Shown here one piece after another: positions 7,751-15,894 of a DNA stretch of 64,000 nt. A program made the position numbers and the translations under genes. Positions within the stretch are counted from its first letter, which is position 1. Every line of letters begins with the position of its first letter. The stretch covers positions 1 through 64,000 of the forward strand of contig NZ_CAUQKJ010000003.1 of NCBI RefSeq assembly GCF_963518785.1. The letters are read 5' to 3'. Source of the stretch: an uncultured Campylobacter sp. (lineage in GTDB: Bacteria; Campylobacterota; Campylobacteria; Campylobacterales; Campylobacteraceae). The notes under the pieces are model-generated. The model was not told the origin of the DNA, searched no databases, and saw only the letters and a program-made list of their open reading frames with translations.

Positions 7751-10492
7751 TTAAAATTTCGGCGCATTTATCCTCACCGTCTCATCGGTGTCAAAAATAT
7801 ATGTCTGCGCCGTCTCCGCGATATCCTTCGGCGAGATGGAATTTATGATCTTTTCAAAGGTCTTAAAATCGGCGATCTCCTCATTCCAAAGCGCGTATTT
7901 TACGAGCGCGTCGTTCCAAAACTCCGGGCTTTCGCGAGCGGTGCGAGCCGTGATGATCTGAGATTTTTTAAAATTTTCAAGATGCCGCGCTACGTCCGAT
8001 CCGCCGCCTGCGATCTCTGCAAAAATTTCTCTGATTGCGGATAAAATTTGATCCGTATTTTGCGGCGCGCAGGAAAACGAAATATGAAGGCTCGAGTGCT
8101 CGTACGGGATACGGCTTAGGCTCGAAGCGACCGAAAAGCCGTAAGTACGCCCCTCGTCCTCTCTGATACGCTCCCTAAGTGCTTCCTGAAGCACCGAAGC
8201 TAGGGCTGAAATTTTAATTGCATTTTCAAGCGAGTATGGAGCGGATCTGTTTATCGCGGTAAGCGCAACGTCGCTTCTAGGGGAGTTTTGATAGTTGCGC
8301 ATAAAAACGTGCCGCCCGCTTAAGCTGCGGATACCGTCGTCTTTAAAATCCTCGCGTTCGCCGCGAGCGGGCAGGCTCGCCAGATATTTTTTTATGAGGG
8401 CTTCGGCGTCTTTTAACTCAAAATCGCCGCTAAGCACGAAAGTGTAGGAAGCGGCGTTGCTAAATTTATCATAGACGATCTTTTTTAACTCTTCCGCGTT
8501 AAGAGCTTTGATCTGCGCGGCGCTTAGAGGGCGCATTCGCGCATTGCCGCCGTAAAAAAACTCGCTAAATTCCCTGCTAAATTTATATCCGGGCAATTTC
8601 TCGTTTCGCGCAAGCTCGTCGAGCGATTTGATCTTTAAATTTTGCAGCGCTTTCTCGTCCGTGCGCGGAGAGCTAAGCTCTAAGTTTATCGCTTCCAGCA
8701 GCCATTTTAGATCCCGCGAGCCGCAGCTTCCGTAAAATCCGTGAGAGAATGCGGAGATGTTTTTGCGGTAATTTACCTGCCGCCCGCTTAAAATTTGCGA
8801 AATTTCATAATTGTTAAACTCGCCCGCGCCGCTTTCGTTCGCAAGCATCGCGGCAAAACTGCCGAGCCCTGGATGCGCCAGATTGGACATTCCGCCTCTG
8901 CTTACCGCGGCAAACGAGATGAAATCCTTGCGCGTCTTAAGCGGCTTTAAGATCACGGTCGCGTTATTTTCAAGCAGGTAGGTATAAAATTTAAATTGCG
9001 GCTCAAAGCTCTTGCTTAAAATTTTGCCCTCAGGTAGGTTTTTAGAAACCAAGCTACCCGGCAGCTTTTTATGCGCGGCATGCGTATTTACCGCCCTGGC
9101 GTCATCCTGCAACTTCTTAAATTTAGTCTCATCCAGATTATATCCAGAGCCGCTAAATACGCTTACATGCACCTCACCCAGATCCGTTAAGCGCTTAAAT
9201 TCTAAATTTAGCTCCTCTAGGCTGATCTCGCGCAGCAGTTTTACCTCCAAATCCCTCTGTTTTGCGGCGCTAGGCAGGACGGCTCCCGATTTTACGGCAT
9301 GAAGAATCTCTCTTGCAAAAAACGCGGAATTTGCGCTTTTTTTGCGCTCAAAGGCGCTGTGCCGCGAACTGATCAAAGCATCCTTTGCGAGGGCGAAATC
9401 GCGCGCATCAAAGCCGCTATCTCGCAAGTCTTTGATTAGCCCGAGCGCCTGCGAGATCGCGCCGTCAAAGTCTCCGCCCAAAACGGCGACGTCAAAGTTA
9501 TAGATCGTTTTTTGAAACTGCAAATTCGATCTGGAAAAATTAACTCGCAGCAGCGCGCCTTCGCTAGCCTTCGCTCGCTCATAAATCGTAGAGATGAGGC
9601 TTGAAATAAGCTCGCTTTTTAAAATTTTTCTCGCATTCGCCTCGCTATTTGGGGGCGCAAATTCCTCCCAAAACGAAATTTTGACGGAATTTAGCGATGT
9701 TTCATTCGTGTCGTAATTGTAAATTTTCAAACCCTGCCTAGACGGAATACCCATATCCGGGCGGGTGTAGGAGTTTGTATTTTTAAGAGGCGAAAAATTT
9801 TGCTTTAGCAATTTTAAAATTTTATCCCTTTTGAAATCACCCACGGCTATAAATTTCATAGACCTGGGCTGATAAATTTTTTGATAAAGCTCCTTGATTC
9901 GCTGCGTGCTTACGGATTTTACGACCGCCATATCGCCGATCGGCGCACGATTAAAATACGCGCTGCCGCCGTAAAGCTCCTCATCCATCCGCTCGTAAAG
10001 CCTTGCGATCGGCGTATCACGGCTGCGCGCCTCCTCGATTATGACGCCTCTTTCTTTTACGAGTTCGAGCGGATTAAACTCCACTCCGTCCGCAATTGAA
10101 GCAAAAATTTTAAAAACGTCCTTTAAATTTTCTTCGCTAACCGCGATGTTAAGCGTGTAAATCGTGCTGTCATAGCCCGTCTGCGCATTTACATCGGCGC
10201 CGAATTTCACGCCCAGGCTCTGCAATTTTTTGATGAGCTCATTTTTGCTAAAATCGCGACTTCCGTTAAAGGACATATGCTCTATGAAATGCGCAAGCCC
10301 GCGCTCATTAGGGCTCTCATCGATCGAGCCCGCATCCACGATCAGATAAAAAACGGCGGAATTTTTAGGCACGGAATTTTCTAAAATATAGTATTTAAGG
10401 CCGTTTGGCAGCGATCCTCGCAGGACGGCTTCGCCCCACTCAAGCGCAAAAGCCCCCGCACAAAGCAGTAAAAATAGTAAAATTTTTCGCAT
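7751..10492 (-). CDS. periplasmic M16 family zinc metallopeptidase
   Basis: A 913-residue pitrilysin-family (M16) protease. A clear signal peptide (MRKILLFLLLCAGAFA) puts it in the periplasm. The inverted zinc motif HxxEH is present (HFIEH, residues 68-72) with the third ligand Glu147 at the usual spacing, in an active N-terminal half; the C-terminal half (from about residue 500) is the non-catalytic M16 repeat. The length matches two-half enzymes such as E. coli PqqL. The gene precedes a TonB receptor on the same strand; pairs of this kind import and cleave protein ligands such as ferredoxin to release iron, so that is the best guess for its role. The ATG stands behind a weak A/G-rich site. 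Confidence 0.9.
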   Translation of the reverse strand: MRKILLFLLLCAGAFALEWGEAVLRGSLPNGLKYYILENSVPKNSAVFYLIVDAGSIDESPNERGLAHFIEHMSFNGSRDFSKNELIKKLQSLGVKFGADVNAQTGYDSTIYTLNIAVSEENLKDVFKIFASIADGVEFNPLELVKERGVIIEEARSRDTPIARLYERMDEELYGGSAYFNRAPIGDMAVVKSVSTQRIKELYQKIYQPRSMKFIAVGDFKRDKILKLLKQNFSPLKNTNSYTRPDMGIPSRQGLKIYNYDTNETSLNSVKISFWEEFAPPNSEANARKILKSELISSLISTIYERAKASEGALLRVNFSRSNLQFQKTIYNFDVAVLGGDFDGAISQALGLIKDLRDSGFDARDFALAKDALISSRHSAFERKKSANSAFFAREILHAVKSGAVLPSAAKQRDLEVKLLREISLEELNLEFKRLTDLGEVHVSVFSGSGYNLDETKFKKLQDDARAVNTHAAHKKLPGSLVSKNLPEGKILSKSFEPQFKFYTYLLENNATVILKPLKTRKDFISFAAVSRGGMSNLAHPGLGSFAAMLANESGAGEFNNYEISQILSGRQVNYRKNISAFSHGFYGSCGSRDLKWLLEAINLELSSPRTDEKALQNLKIKSLDELARNEKLPGYKFSREFSEFFYGGNARMRPLSAAQIKALNAEELKKIVYDKFSNAASYTFVLSGDFELKDAEALIKKYLASLPARGEREDFKDDGIRSLSGRHVFMRNYQNSPRSDVALTAINRSAPYSLENAIKISALASVLQEALRERIREDEGRTYGFSVASSLSRIPYEHSSLHISFSCAPQNTDQILSAIREIFAEIAGGGSDVARHLENFKKSQIITARTARESPEFWNDALVKYALWNEEIADFKTFEKIINSISPKDIAETAQTYIFDTDETVRINAPKF

Positions 10493-11218
10493 TTAAGCCT
10501 TTCAATTTTCTAGTAAAATTCGCTCGCAGATATTTTTGCAGACTCTTCTCTTTCGGCTTATCAATCTACTCGCCTGCGCCATTCTGCGCTATTGTTTAGA
10601 TTTGCTCGCCCCGATTGCTAGCCTGCGATATTTCTTAAATTTGCCAACTTTTAAGCCGCCTGTTCGCACGCCGATTTCGGTATACTTCGCTAGTTTACCG
10701 ACTCTAGCTCCATACCGAGCAGCTTCTCTCGTTTGGTGCATCGCCCGAATCGGCAAATGCATCGATCTTGATCTGCGCGCCGAGGCGGCGGCATGGCGGC
10801 GCAGCGGCGCGGGCACAAATTTTAAAATTTACTTGCACCCGAGCTAAATTTAAAAAGCGCGAATCAGTAAATTTTAAAATTTTACGCCAAGCGCGGCGGG
10901 CTGCTAAGCTTTGAAATTTCATGGCTAAATTCCGCAACAGAGCCCACACGCTTTCATAGCGAGACGGACGAACATTTAATTTTACATCGCCCTACTCTCG
11001 CTACGCGCTGTTTTAACACGGATCGATCAAACAAGCCACTGACGCGCAATCTTGGCTTCTTTGCCGTATGACGTTTTGATGCTCCGCCTATAAACGCGCC
11101 GCCCTAAACTGCCGTTTGCTGCGAGATAAAATTTTAGCCTAAAGAGTATTAAATGAAAATTAGTATAAATAAAATGTGAATTTTTTGAAGTTAAAAGGGA
11201 ATTTCGAGTTAGATAAAA
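10493..11218. other. spacer without a supported gene
   Basis: About 725 bases. Open frames on both strands overlap each other, lack ribosome sites and resemble no family. It contains one copy of the A/T palindrome AAATTTTAAAATTT (10869-10882) and promoter-like A/T sequence near 11150-11215. Confidence 0.4.
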
Positions 11219-11306
11219 TGGCCGGGAGATAGGGATTCGAACCCCAGGAGGCTTTCACCTCAACGGTTTTCAAGACCGCCGCTTTCGACCGCTCAGCCAT
11301 CTCCCG
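11219..11306 (-). tRNA. tRNA-Ser (anticodon TGA)
   Basis: Minus-strand class II tRNA. The acceptor CGGGAGA pairs with TCTCCCG, followed by G and an encoded CCA. The anticodon loop is CTTGAAA (TGA), and a long variable arm is present. It is the last of four tRNA genes on this strand. Confidence 0.95.
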
Positions 11307-11364
11307 ATTAAGGGCGGGTAAACCCCGCCGAAAGTTCGCGCAGATCAAGACCTGCGCGCGCAAT

Positions 11365-11520
11365 TTATTCGGTTTTTTCTCCGACCCACTCGGCGCCGTT
11401 GTGAACCTTTTCTTTGGTCCATTGAGCCGCGTTGTGCGAATCCTCTTTTGCGCCGTGCCAAGTATTAGAGCACCCGCTAAAAACCATCAATGCCAAAAGA
11501 GACGCTAGTATGTATCTCAT
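11365..11520 (-). CDS. small lipoprotein, 51 aa
   Basis: A 51-residue exported peptide with an N-terminal hydrophobic core and a lipobox-like FSGC at residues 14-17, followed by a short hydrophilic body with two related segments (NTWHGAKEDSHNAAQW and EKVHNGAEWVGEKTE). A strong AAGGAG site precedes the ATG. This matches the layout of entericidin-like small lipoproteins, but the family is not proven. It sits between tRNA-Ser and tRNA-Cys on the same strand and may be read from the tRNA operon. The repeated W and HNAA/HNGA pattern suggests amphipathic helices. Confidence 0.75.
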   Translation of the reverse strand: MRYILASLLALMVFSGCSNTWHGAKEDSHNAAQWTKEKVHNGAEWVGEKTE

Positions 11521-11540
11521 AATAACTCCTTTTTAAGATT

Positions 11541-11614
11541 TGGAGGCGACACCCGGATTCGAACCGGGGATCAAAGCTTTGCAGGCTCATGCCTTACCAC
11601 TTGGCTATGTCGCC
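11541..11614 (-). tRNA. tRNA-Cys (anticodon GCA)
   Basis: Minus-strand cloverleaf with acceptor GGCGACA/TGTCGCC, encoded CCA and anticodon loop CTGCAAA. The outermost pair of the anticodon stem looks mismatched (T-T); the other stems are good. Confidence 0.93.
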
Positions 11615-11630
11615 ACGCCGGCTTATTAGG

Positions 11631-11717
11631 TGGTGCCCGGAGCCGGACTTGAACCGGCACGGAAAAAATTCCGAGGGATTTTAAGTCCCTTGCGTCTACC
11701 GATTCCGCCATCCGGGC
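11631..11717 (-). tRNA. tRNA-Leu (anticodon TAA)
   Basis: Minus-strand class II tRNA with acceptor GCCCGGA/TCCGGGC, encoded CCA, anticodon loop CTTAAAA and a long variable arm. Confidence 0.95.
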
Positions 11718-11745
11718 ACGTTTAATACAAAAACAGAATGTAAAA

Positions 11746-11820
11746 TGGAGCGGGAAACGAGAGTCGAACTCGCGACATCAACCATGGCAAGGTTGCGCTC
11801 TACCACTGAGCTATTCCCGC
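11746..11820 (-). tRNA. tRNA-Gly (anticodon GCC)
   Basis: Minus-strand tRNA with acceptor GCGGGAA/TTCCCGC, encoded CCA and anticodon loop TTGCCAT. It is the first gene of the Gly-Leu-Cys-Ser tRNA run on this strand. Confidence 0.95.
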
Positions 11821-11955
11821 GCAAAGAAATGAAATATTACCCAATGCAAGCTTAAAATTTCATTTTATAGCGGCCCTTGCAGAGAAAATTTTGGCGTAGC
11901 GCCGGAATTTAAAAATTTTGTAAGTAAAATAATGTAAAATTACAAAATCTTTATT

Positions 11956-12025
<70 letters not shown>

Positions 12026-12031
<6 letters not shown>

Positions 12032-12044
12032 TTTAAGCTATTTT
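12026..12044 (+). repeat. 19-base tRNA 3' junction repeat, copy 1
   Basis: CCACCATTTAAGCTATTTT covers the last six bases of tRNA-Ala and its first 13 downstream bases. An identical 19-mer ends tRNA-Val at 42168-42186. Both copies open onto an orphan-immunity array, so it may be an attachment or recombination junction; a shared tRNA terminator is the plainer alternative. Confidence 0.6.
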
Positions 12045-12220
12045 TAAGTTTTAGTCACTTCTTTTAAATCTCCTTTACTTCCTTTAAATACCGATATCTA
12101 TGGCTTTTAGTAATTTTGATTATTTTTGTTTCTTTTTATGTTATAATTATTTTAGAATAATTCAGTTAGTTATTAGATTGGTTAAAACCTATTATGTCAG
12201 TTTTACAGAAAGAGCGATAA

Positions 12221-12465
12221 ATATCGTCCAAAAGCCCTTTGGCGCATATATCGCAAAAAAACCAAAAAAACAGCATAAACGAGAGCTATATCGCAAAAAT
12301 CATTAAGATGAACGAAAAATATATACTTCCATCTTTTGACGAGCGCGATATAAAGACGATGAAATATAGTGATATTTTAGAATTTTAAAACAAAATAATC
12401 CGAGTTCTAGTCGTCTCGAAGCGCTTCATCACCTAATAAACGATATAGAAAAGTCTTTGCGATAA
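12221..12465 (+). pseudogene. decayed gene fragment at the island edge
   Basis: A frame open from 12221 encodes AKIIKMNEKYILPSFDERD and continues to a TAA at 12386 in a TTTTAAAA run. One extra base in that run would carry it on as LKQNNPSSSRLEALHHLIND to TAA at 12463-12465, where the sequence again looks like real protein. A second shift in the A-runs near 12256-12270 might link it to an upstream frame reading SFTERAINIVQKPFGAYIAK. The origin is not recognised; it could be the tail of a toxin or of a neighbouring immunity gene. Confidence 0.45.
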
Positions 12466-12491
12466 ATGAAATTTGAAATAAAGGAGAGATT

Positions 12492-12836
12492 ATGTCATTT
12501 ATAGATGAAGATTACGTAAATATCGTGCCGCAGGATCTGCTGGAGCGCGGTATACGCTTAAGGGAGGAGTACGGAATTTATGGAATCGCTTGGAGATTCG
12601 ACGATGTAATGGAGGTGCTAAAAATCGCAAGAGATAGAGATATTCTTATCGTCGGAGGGGATGTATATCACCTAAGCGACAATAAGCCCATAATCACATA
12701 CGACGGCTGGAGCATTAAAGCGGAAGATGACGATGCATTCGAATTGGCGATCGAATATATCACTAATTATCGCGCCAGAAACGGAGATGACTTTGCATAC
12801 TGCCCGGTCATTAGCCCCGGGCGGGTGTCCAAATGA
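12492..12836 (+). CDS. Imm40-like immunity protein
   Basis: A 114-residue cytoplasmic protein resembling Immunity protein 40. It shows the family pattern of a helix with aromatic residues (YGIAWRFDDVMEVLKIA), then VGGDVY and TYDGWS (the GGDVY...tYDnW signature), and a C-terminal helix with EYITNY. Such proteins neutralise a cognate toxin delivered by a neighbouring cell; no toxin gene is adjacent. A strong AAGGAGAG site precedes the ATG. Its last codon overlaps the next short ORF by ATGA. It is the first intact gene of the array downstream of tRNA-Ala. Confidence 0.7.
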   Translation: MSFIDEDYVNIVPQDLLERGIRLREEYGIYGIAWRFDDVMEVLKIARDRDILIVGGDVYHLSDNKPIITYDGWSIKAEDDDAFELAIEYITNYRARNGDDFAYCPVISPGRVSK

Positions 12837-12919
12837 AAATTTTAGCTTACAATACAGAATATGTTGGTTTTTGCTCATATTCGGATGAATATAAAAATGT
12901 GCGCCGAACTGAATGCTAA
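12833..12919 (+). pseudogene. 28-codon ORF, probable gene remnant
   Basis: An ATG overlapping the stop of the Imm40-like gene (ATGA) starts a 28-residue peptide beginning MKILAYNTEYVGFCSYSDEY. The coupling suggests it was the start of a full-length gene whose remainder is lost; the following sequence leads into the DUF4279-like gene in another frame. Confidence 0.35.
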
Positions 12920-12960
12920 TGTATGCGTATATGGGATATAAAAGATTTTTAGGAGCGATC

Positions 12961-13350
12961 TTGAAAAGCAACAAAGTAATCCTAATCCTATCGATCGAAA
13001 GCGATAGGGATCTATCCGAAACAATAAGCAGCAACGGCATATCTGCAACAAAAGTCTGGCAAAAAGGAGATTTGAAACTAAAAGGTTCTATTTTAAAATA
13101 CAGAAATTTTGGCTTTAGCATAGAGGAAAAATTTTATGATATACCTTTTGCGGGAGATCTAATTAAAAAATTTTTAGCAGATATAAATGTCGCGAGGAGT
13201 ATAAAATTACAAAGCATGAAAAAGCTGCTAAGAGTCGTGATTTACAGCCACAGCAGCTTGCCGGGTCTATACTACGATACGGACTTGCTAAGGCTATTAG
13301 CGGGTAACGATATAAATTTAGATAATGACGTGTATTTTTTAGATGAATGA
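12961..13350 (+). CDS. DUF4279-like immunity-type protein
   Basis: A protein of about 129 residues matching the DUF4279 pattern: an N-terminal strand (VILILSIESDRDLSETIS), then the conserved tryptophan-lysine-glycine-aspartate region (TKVWQKGD) and a later helix and strand (LLRVVIYSHSS). DUF4279 proteins often occur as orphan immunity genes in polymorphic toxin loci. The open frame extends to 12913, but I start at TTG 12961 because AGGAGC lies ten bases ahead and the family begins here. It is soluble with no export signal. Confidence 0.6.
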   Translation: MKSNKVILILSIESDRDLSETISSNGISATKVWQKGDLKLKGSILKYRNFGFSIEEKFYDIPFAGDLIKKFLADINVARSIKLQSMKKLLRVVIYSHSSLPGLYYDTDLLRLLAGNDINLDNDVYFLDE

Positions 13351-13380
13351 GCTTGAATCGTTAGTGAGGTATATTTATCG

Positions 13381-13452
13381 ATGAAATTCTTGGGTTTTGA
13401 TTGGATAAAAAGGCGACAACTACCCTTGGAATTTCATATAAAGATAATTTAA
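13381..13452 (+). pseudogene. 23-codon ORF, probable gene remnant
   Basis: A short frame with a protein-like, basic and aromatic start (MKFLGFDWIKRRQLPLEF), no ribosome site and no known family. It fills the gap between two immunity-like genes and is probably the N-terminal stub of a lost member. Confidence 0.25.
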
Positions 13453-13456
13453 AACC

Positions 13457-14197
13457 ATGAAACCGGTAAGAATTGTAATGACGATATTTTTTATTATCCT
13501 ATCGTCTTTAAATTTTCATAAACTATTAACGGAGGGCGGTTATCGCGGAGGGAAAGTCTATGTCGTAGCCACAACCCAATCCGTCATTATGCAATTACTA
13601 CTTATCATAGGATTGATCTTGTATTTGATATATCTGATAAGAGTAAAAGAGTATTATAAGCCGAGCTCAAATTTTATGCTTTCTAAAAAGGAGGACAAAA
13701 TGAACTTATCGAATAGAATAAAGGCGCTAAAGGTGCGACTTAAACTGCAAAAGCCGGAAATTATAACAGATCCTATACAGAAGGATGAGCTTGTCGAACA
13801 AGATCTGTGTGGTAAAGATCTATGTGATTTAGACCATAGCACAATCAAACTTTTATCGGGAGATTTGAGTGTCTTTAATGACTATGCTTTTAGGTATTAT
13901 ATCCTGGATTTTATTGATTTTTACGAGCGCTTCGGCGATGAGGAGGTTATAGAGGATATGTTCATTCAAGCGCTTATGCCGCCTATATGGCGGGCGCGAG
14001 CGAAACAATTTAGCAGGGATGAGGTAAGAATAATCATAGATTTTTTACAAAAAAATTATGAAGATATTGCGAGAATTACGCATTCCAAGAAATATAAAAA
14101 GTTAAAGCCCTACGAACAAGAAGAAATTTATATACCATTCAAACATTTTGAAAAAGAGATAAAAAATGCGATAAAATTTTGGAGAAAAGTATTATGA
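13457..14197 (+). CDS. membrane segment fused to DUF6714-like protein
   Basis: The open frame codes for 246 residues. Residues 1-81 hold two membrane helices (MTIFFIILSSLNF and the hydrophobic run near 45-62). From residue 82 a soluble domain resembles DUF6714 (AFRYYILDFIDFYERFG, later FSRDEVRIIIDFLQKNY). An ATG at 13700 inside the frame has a perfect AAGGAGGACAAA ribosome site, better than anything before 13457, which has none. I think two genes have become joined by loss of a stop, and that the DUF6714-like protein (165 aa) may still be made from 13700. It overlaps the next gene by 19 bases. Confidence 0.6.
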   Translation: MKPVRIVMTIFFIILSSLNFHKLLTEGGYRGGKVYVVATTQSVIMQLLLIIGLILYLIYLIRVKEYYKPSSNFMLSKKEDKMNLSNRIKALKVRLKLQKPEIITDPIQKDELVEQDLCGKDLCDLDHSTIKLLSGDLSVFNDYAFRYYILDFIDFYERFGDEEVIEDMFIQALMPPIWRARAKQFSRDEVRIIIDFLQKNYEDIARITHSKKYKKLKPYEQEEIYIPFKHFEKEIKNAIKFWRKVL

Positions 14198-14610
14198 TGG
14201 AATTTTATAAGGATTGGCAAATGCGCTTAATAGAGACCGATTTGGGCAAATATGAGGAATATATCTATTTCTTTATAGAGAAAAATAGGGCGTATTTTAA
14301 CGCCTATCAAGAGCAGATATTTCCTTTCGATATGGAGTACATACCTAGCTTATTGTGGTTGCTTGCATCTTTTGCAGAAACTACAATTAAAATTTTTGAT
14401 GATTTGGACGAAAAGACAAGAAATGAAATTTTTGATTTTGTAGAAAAAGGGGCGGTAAGCTAAGATGAATACATCGGCACGGCGTTTTGCGCCGGCTTTG
14501 TTGAAACAATTGTAAATATTGCGAAAGAAGACGAATATAAGATAATTAGCAAATATTTTAGGGATGAAACGCTAGAATACGCCGCCGCTTGGATGAAATT
14601 TGGCGAATAG
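14179..14610 (+). pseudogene. DUF7674-like gene with in-frame TAA
   Basis: The frame opens at 14179 and stops at TAA 14461-14463 after 94 codons, then continues in the same frame as DEYIGTAFCAGFVETIVNIA and on to a conserved-looking tail (EYAAAWMKFGE) ending at TAG 14608. The two parts together match the order of DUF7674-type immunity proteins: an N-terminal helical part, then G/DE..V..AF..GF.E. and a final W-x-K-F. A CAA in place of the TAA would repair it. The N-terminal 94 residues may still be translated. Confidence 0.55.
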
Positions 14611-14658
14611 CTAGATCGAGCTTTATTAAAGTCATATTTTAAAACAATAAGGAGCCAT

Positions 14659-15033
14659 ATGCCTAAACATGAATTTTTACTCAAAAAGACAAAAGAAAAT
14701 ATCTTCTCTAAAGAGCATTGCGTAGTAATTAGCGATGATCTGATACTTCGCATTTCGTACTCTCTTGAGTGGGTGCAAACCACATGGAACGATGAGATAA
14801 ATTTGAAAAAAGGGCTAAATTACTATGGCTATAGCTGGATAGAAGATAAAGCTAAATTTAGAGATATAATATGCTCTTGGAGATCGCTTTTCTTGAGCGT
14901 GGATGAGCAAATTGTTTTTGATAAAAATTGTGCGCTAAATAAATCCTCGGTTATCGAGCAATTAGACGGCCTATTGGAACTAATCGATTCGGCAATTAAA
15001 AACGATTTATATATTTTGCATTTAGGAATTTAG
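14659..15033 (+). CDS. hypothetical immunity-array protein, 124 aa
   Basis: An acidic, soluble 124-residue protein with conserved-looking tryptophans (ISYSLEWVQTTWNDEI) and a C-terminal segment AIKNDLYILHLGI of the kind seen in uncharacterised array-borne immunity proteins. A strong AAGGAGCCAT site precedes the ATG. No domain name can be assigned with confidence. It follows the interrupted DUF7674-like gene on the same strand. Confidence 0.6.
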   Translation: MPKHEFLLKKTKENIFSKEHCVVISDDLILRISYSLEWVQTTWNDEINLKKGLNYYGYSWIEDKAKFRDIICSWRSLFLSVDEQIVFDKNCALNKSSVIEQLDGLLELIDSAIKNDLYILHLGI

Positions 15034-15073
15034 CGAGTATGCCGCGATTTAATAATAAAACAGAAGAAAGACC

Positions 15074-15826
15074 ATGAAAAGAAATTATAAAAAGATAATA
15101 CCGGTAAGAGGTAGAAGGAAATTTTCGATTAACAATTTTAGAGAAAATTTCTCGGAGGGCGATATATTGCAGATCGATCAAAGGCAGTTTTTATTTTGTA
15201 ACTGGAATAACCTGCTGCGTATAAACGGCGATAATTCGGGGGAGTTTATAGTATTGCCGCCCGAAGCGAATGTGAGAAATAATAATGGTCTGATTTCTAA
15301 AAAGTGGGTATTGGAGAATTTAGATTTTGTATGTGATACCGAGCCGTCTGGAAATATAAGCATATTTTCTTATTACGATAGTTTTTTAACCGAATACAAA
15401 AGGATAAATGATAAAATTCCTGCAAAATTTACTTATAAATTTTTAGAATTCAAAGACGATCTAAAAAATGGAGATATTATAGAGTGTCATAAGGCTTTTC
15501 GTCCATATGATCGAAAGATAAAATTTATAGTCGCAACCGATACGGAAGGATGCCCGAGATTGCCTTATCTGGAGGGGTTTTATTCAGGTCTATTTGCGCC
15601 TATTGGCTATAGCGATAAAATGCGCTCGGATCAAGGACGGGAATATGCGATAAGCTCGAGTTGGCTAATTAAGAACTGGGAAGCCGCCTTTGTCGGTAAT
15701 TGCGATATAAGGCACACTTATGTAAATTTACAAAATCGAAAAGAGATTTTAAATTTTACCGATAAGCAGTTGGAAAATTTTATAAAAATAAAGCGAAAGA
15801 GATTTAAATTTAAATGGAAAAAGTAG
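15074..15826 (+). CDS. Imm45-like protein with duplicated domain
   Basis: A basic 250-residue protein that looks like two copies of one domain. The first half runs from EGDILQIDQRQFLFCNW to ISKKWVLENLDFVC; the second from NGDIIECHKAFRPYDRKIKF to ISSSWLIKNWEAAFV. Both share the order GDI, a small hydrophobic core, and a final IS..W...N. The second copy recalls Immunity protein 45 (final WLI.NW motif). Double-domain versions are plausible for proteins binding two toxins or acting as a dimer; this is inferred. The ribosome site is weak, and the tail is strongly basic (KRKRFKFKWKK). Confidence 0.55.
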   Translation: MKRNYKKIIPVRGRRKFSINNFRENFSEGDILQIDQRQFLFCNWNNLLRINGDNSGEFIVLPPEANVRNNNGLISKKWVLENLDFVCDTEPSGNISIFSYYDSFLTEYKRINDKIPAKFTYKFLEFKDDLKNGDIIECHKAFRPYDRKIKFIVATDTEGCPRLPYLEGFYSGLFAPIGYSDKMRSDQGREYAISSSWLIKNWEAAFVGNCDIRHTYVNLQNRKEILNFTDKQLENFIKIKRKRFKFKWKK

Positions 15827-15894
15827 ATAAGGATTTTAAAGCGAGCTTGTATAGTATCACGCAGCAAAAGGGCTTTGAAGGGTGGCAGCAATGA
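15814..15894 (+). CDS. possible 26-residue leader or remnant ORF
   Basis: This short frame overlaps the end of the preceding gene and its TGA overlaps the ATG of the DUF3885-like gene (ATGA). It reads MEKVDKDFKASLYSITQQKG and ends EGWQQ. It is either a remnant or a short coupled leader; there is no family evidence. Confidence 0.25.
   Translation: MEKVDKDFKASLYSITQQKGFEGWQQ

Noticed and set aside
7751..8044. 140-codon plus-strand frame antisense to the M16 gene end
   Set aside because: It is a shadow of the protease gene, which has a full set of motifs.
10536..10949. Overlapping open frames of 75-103 codons on both strands
   Set aside because: No ribosome site, no family resemblance and both strands open equally; treated as spacer.
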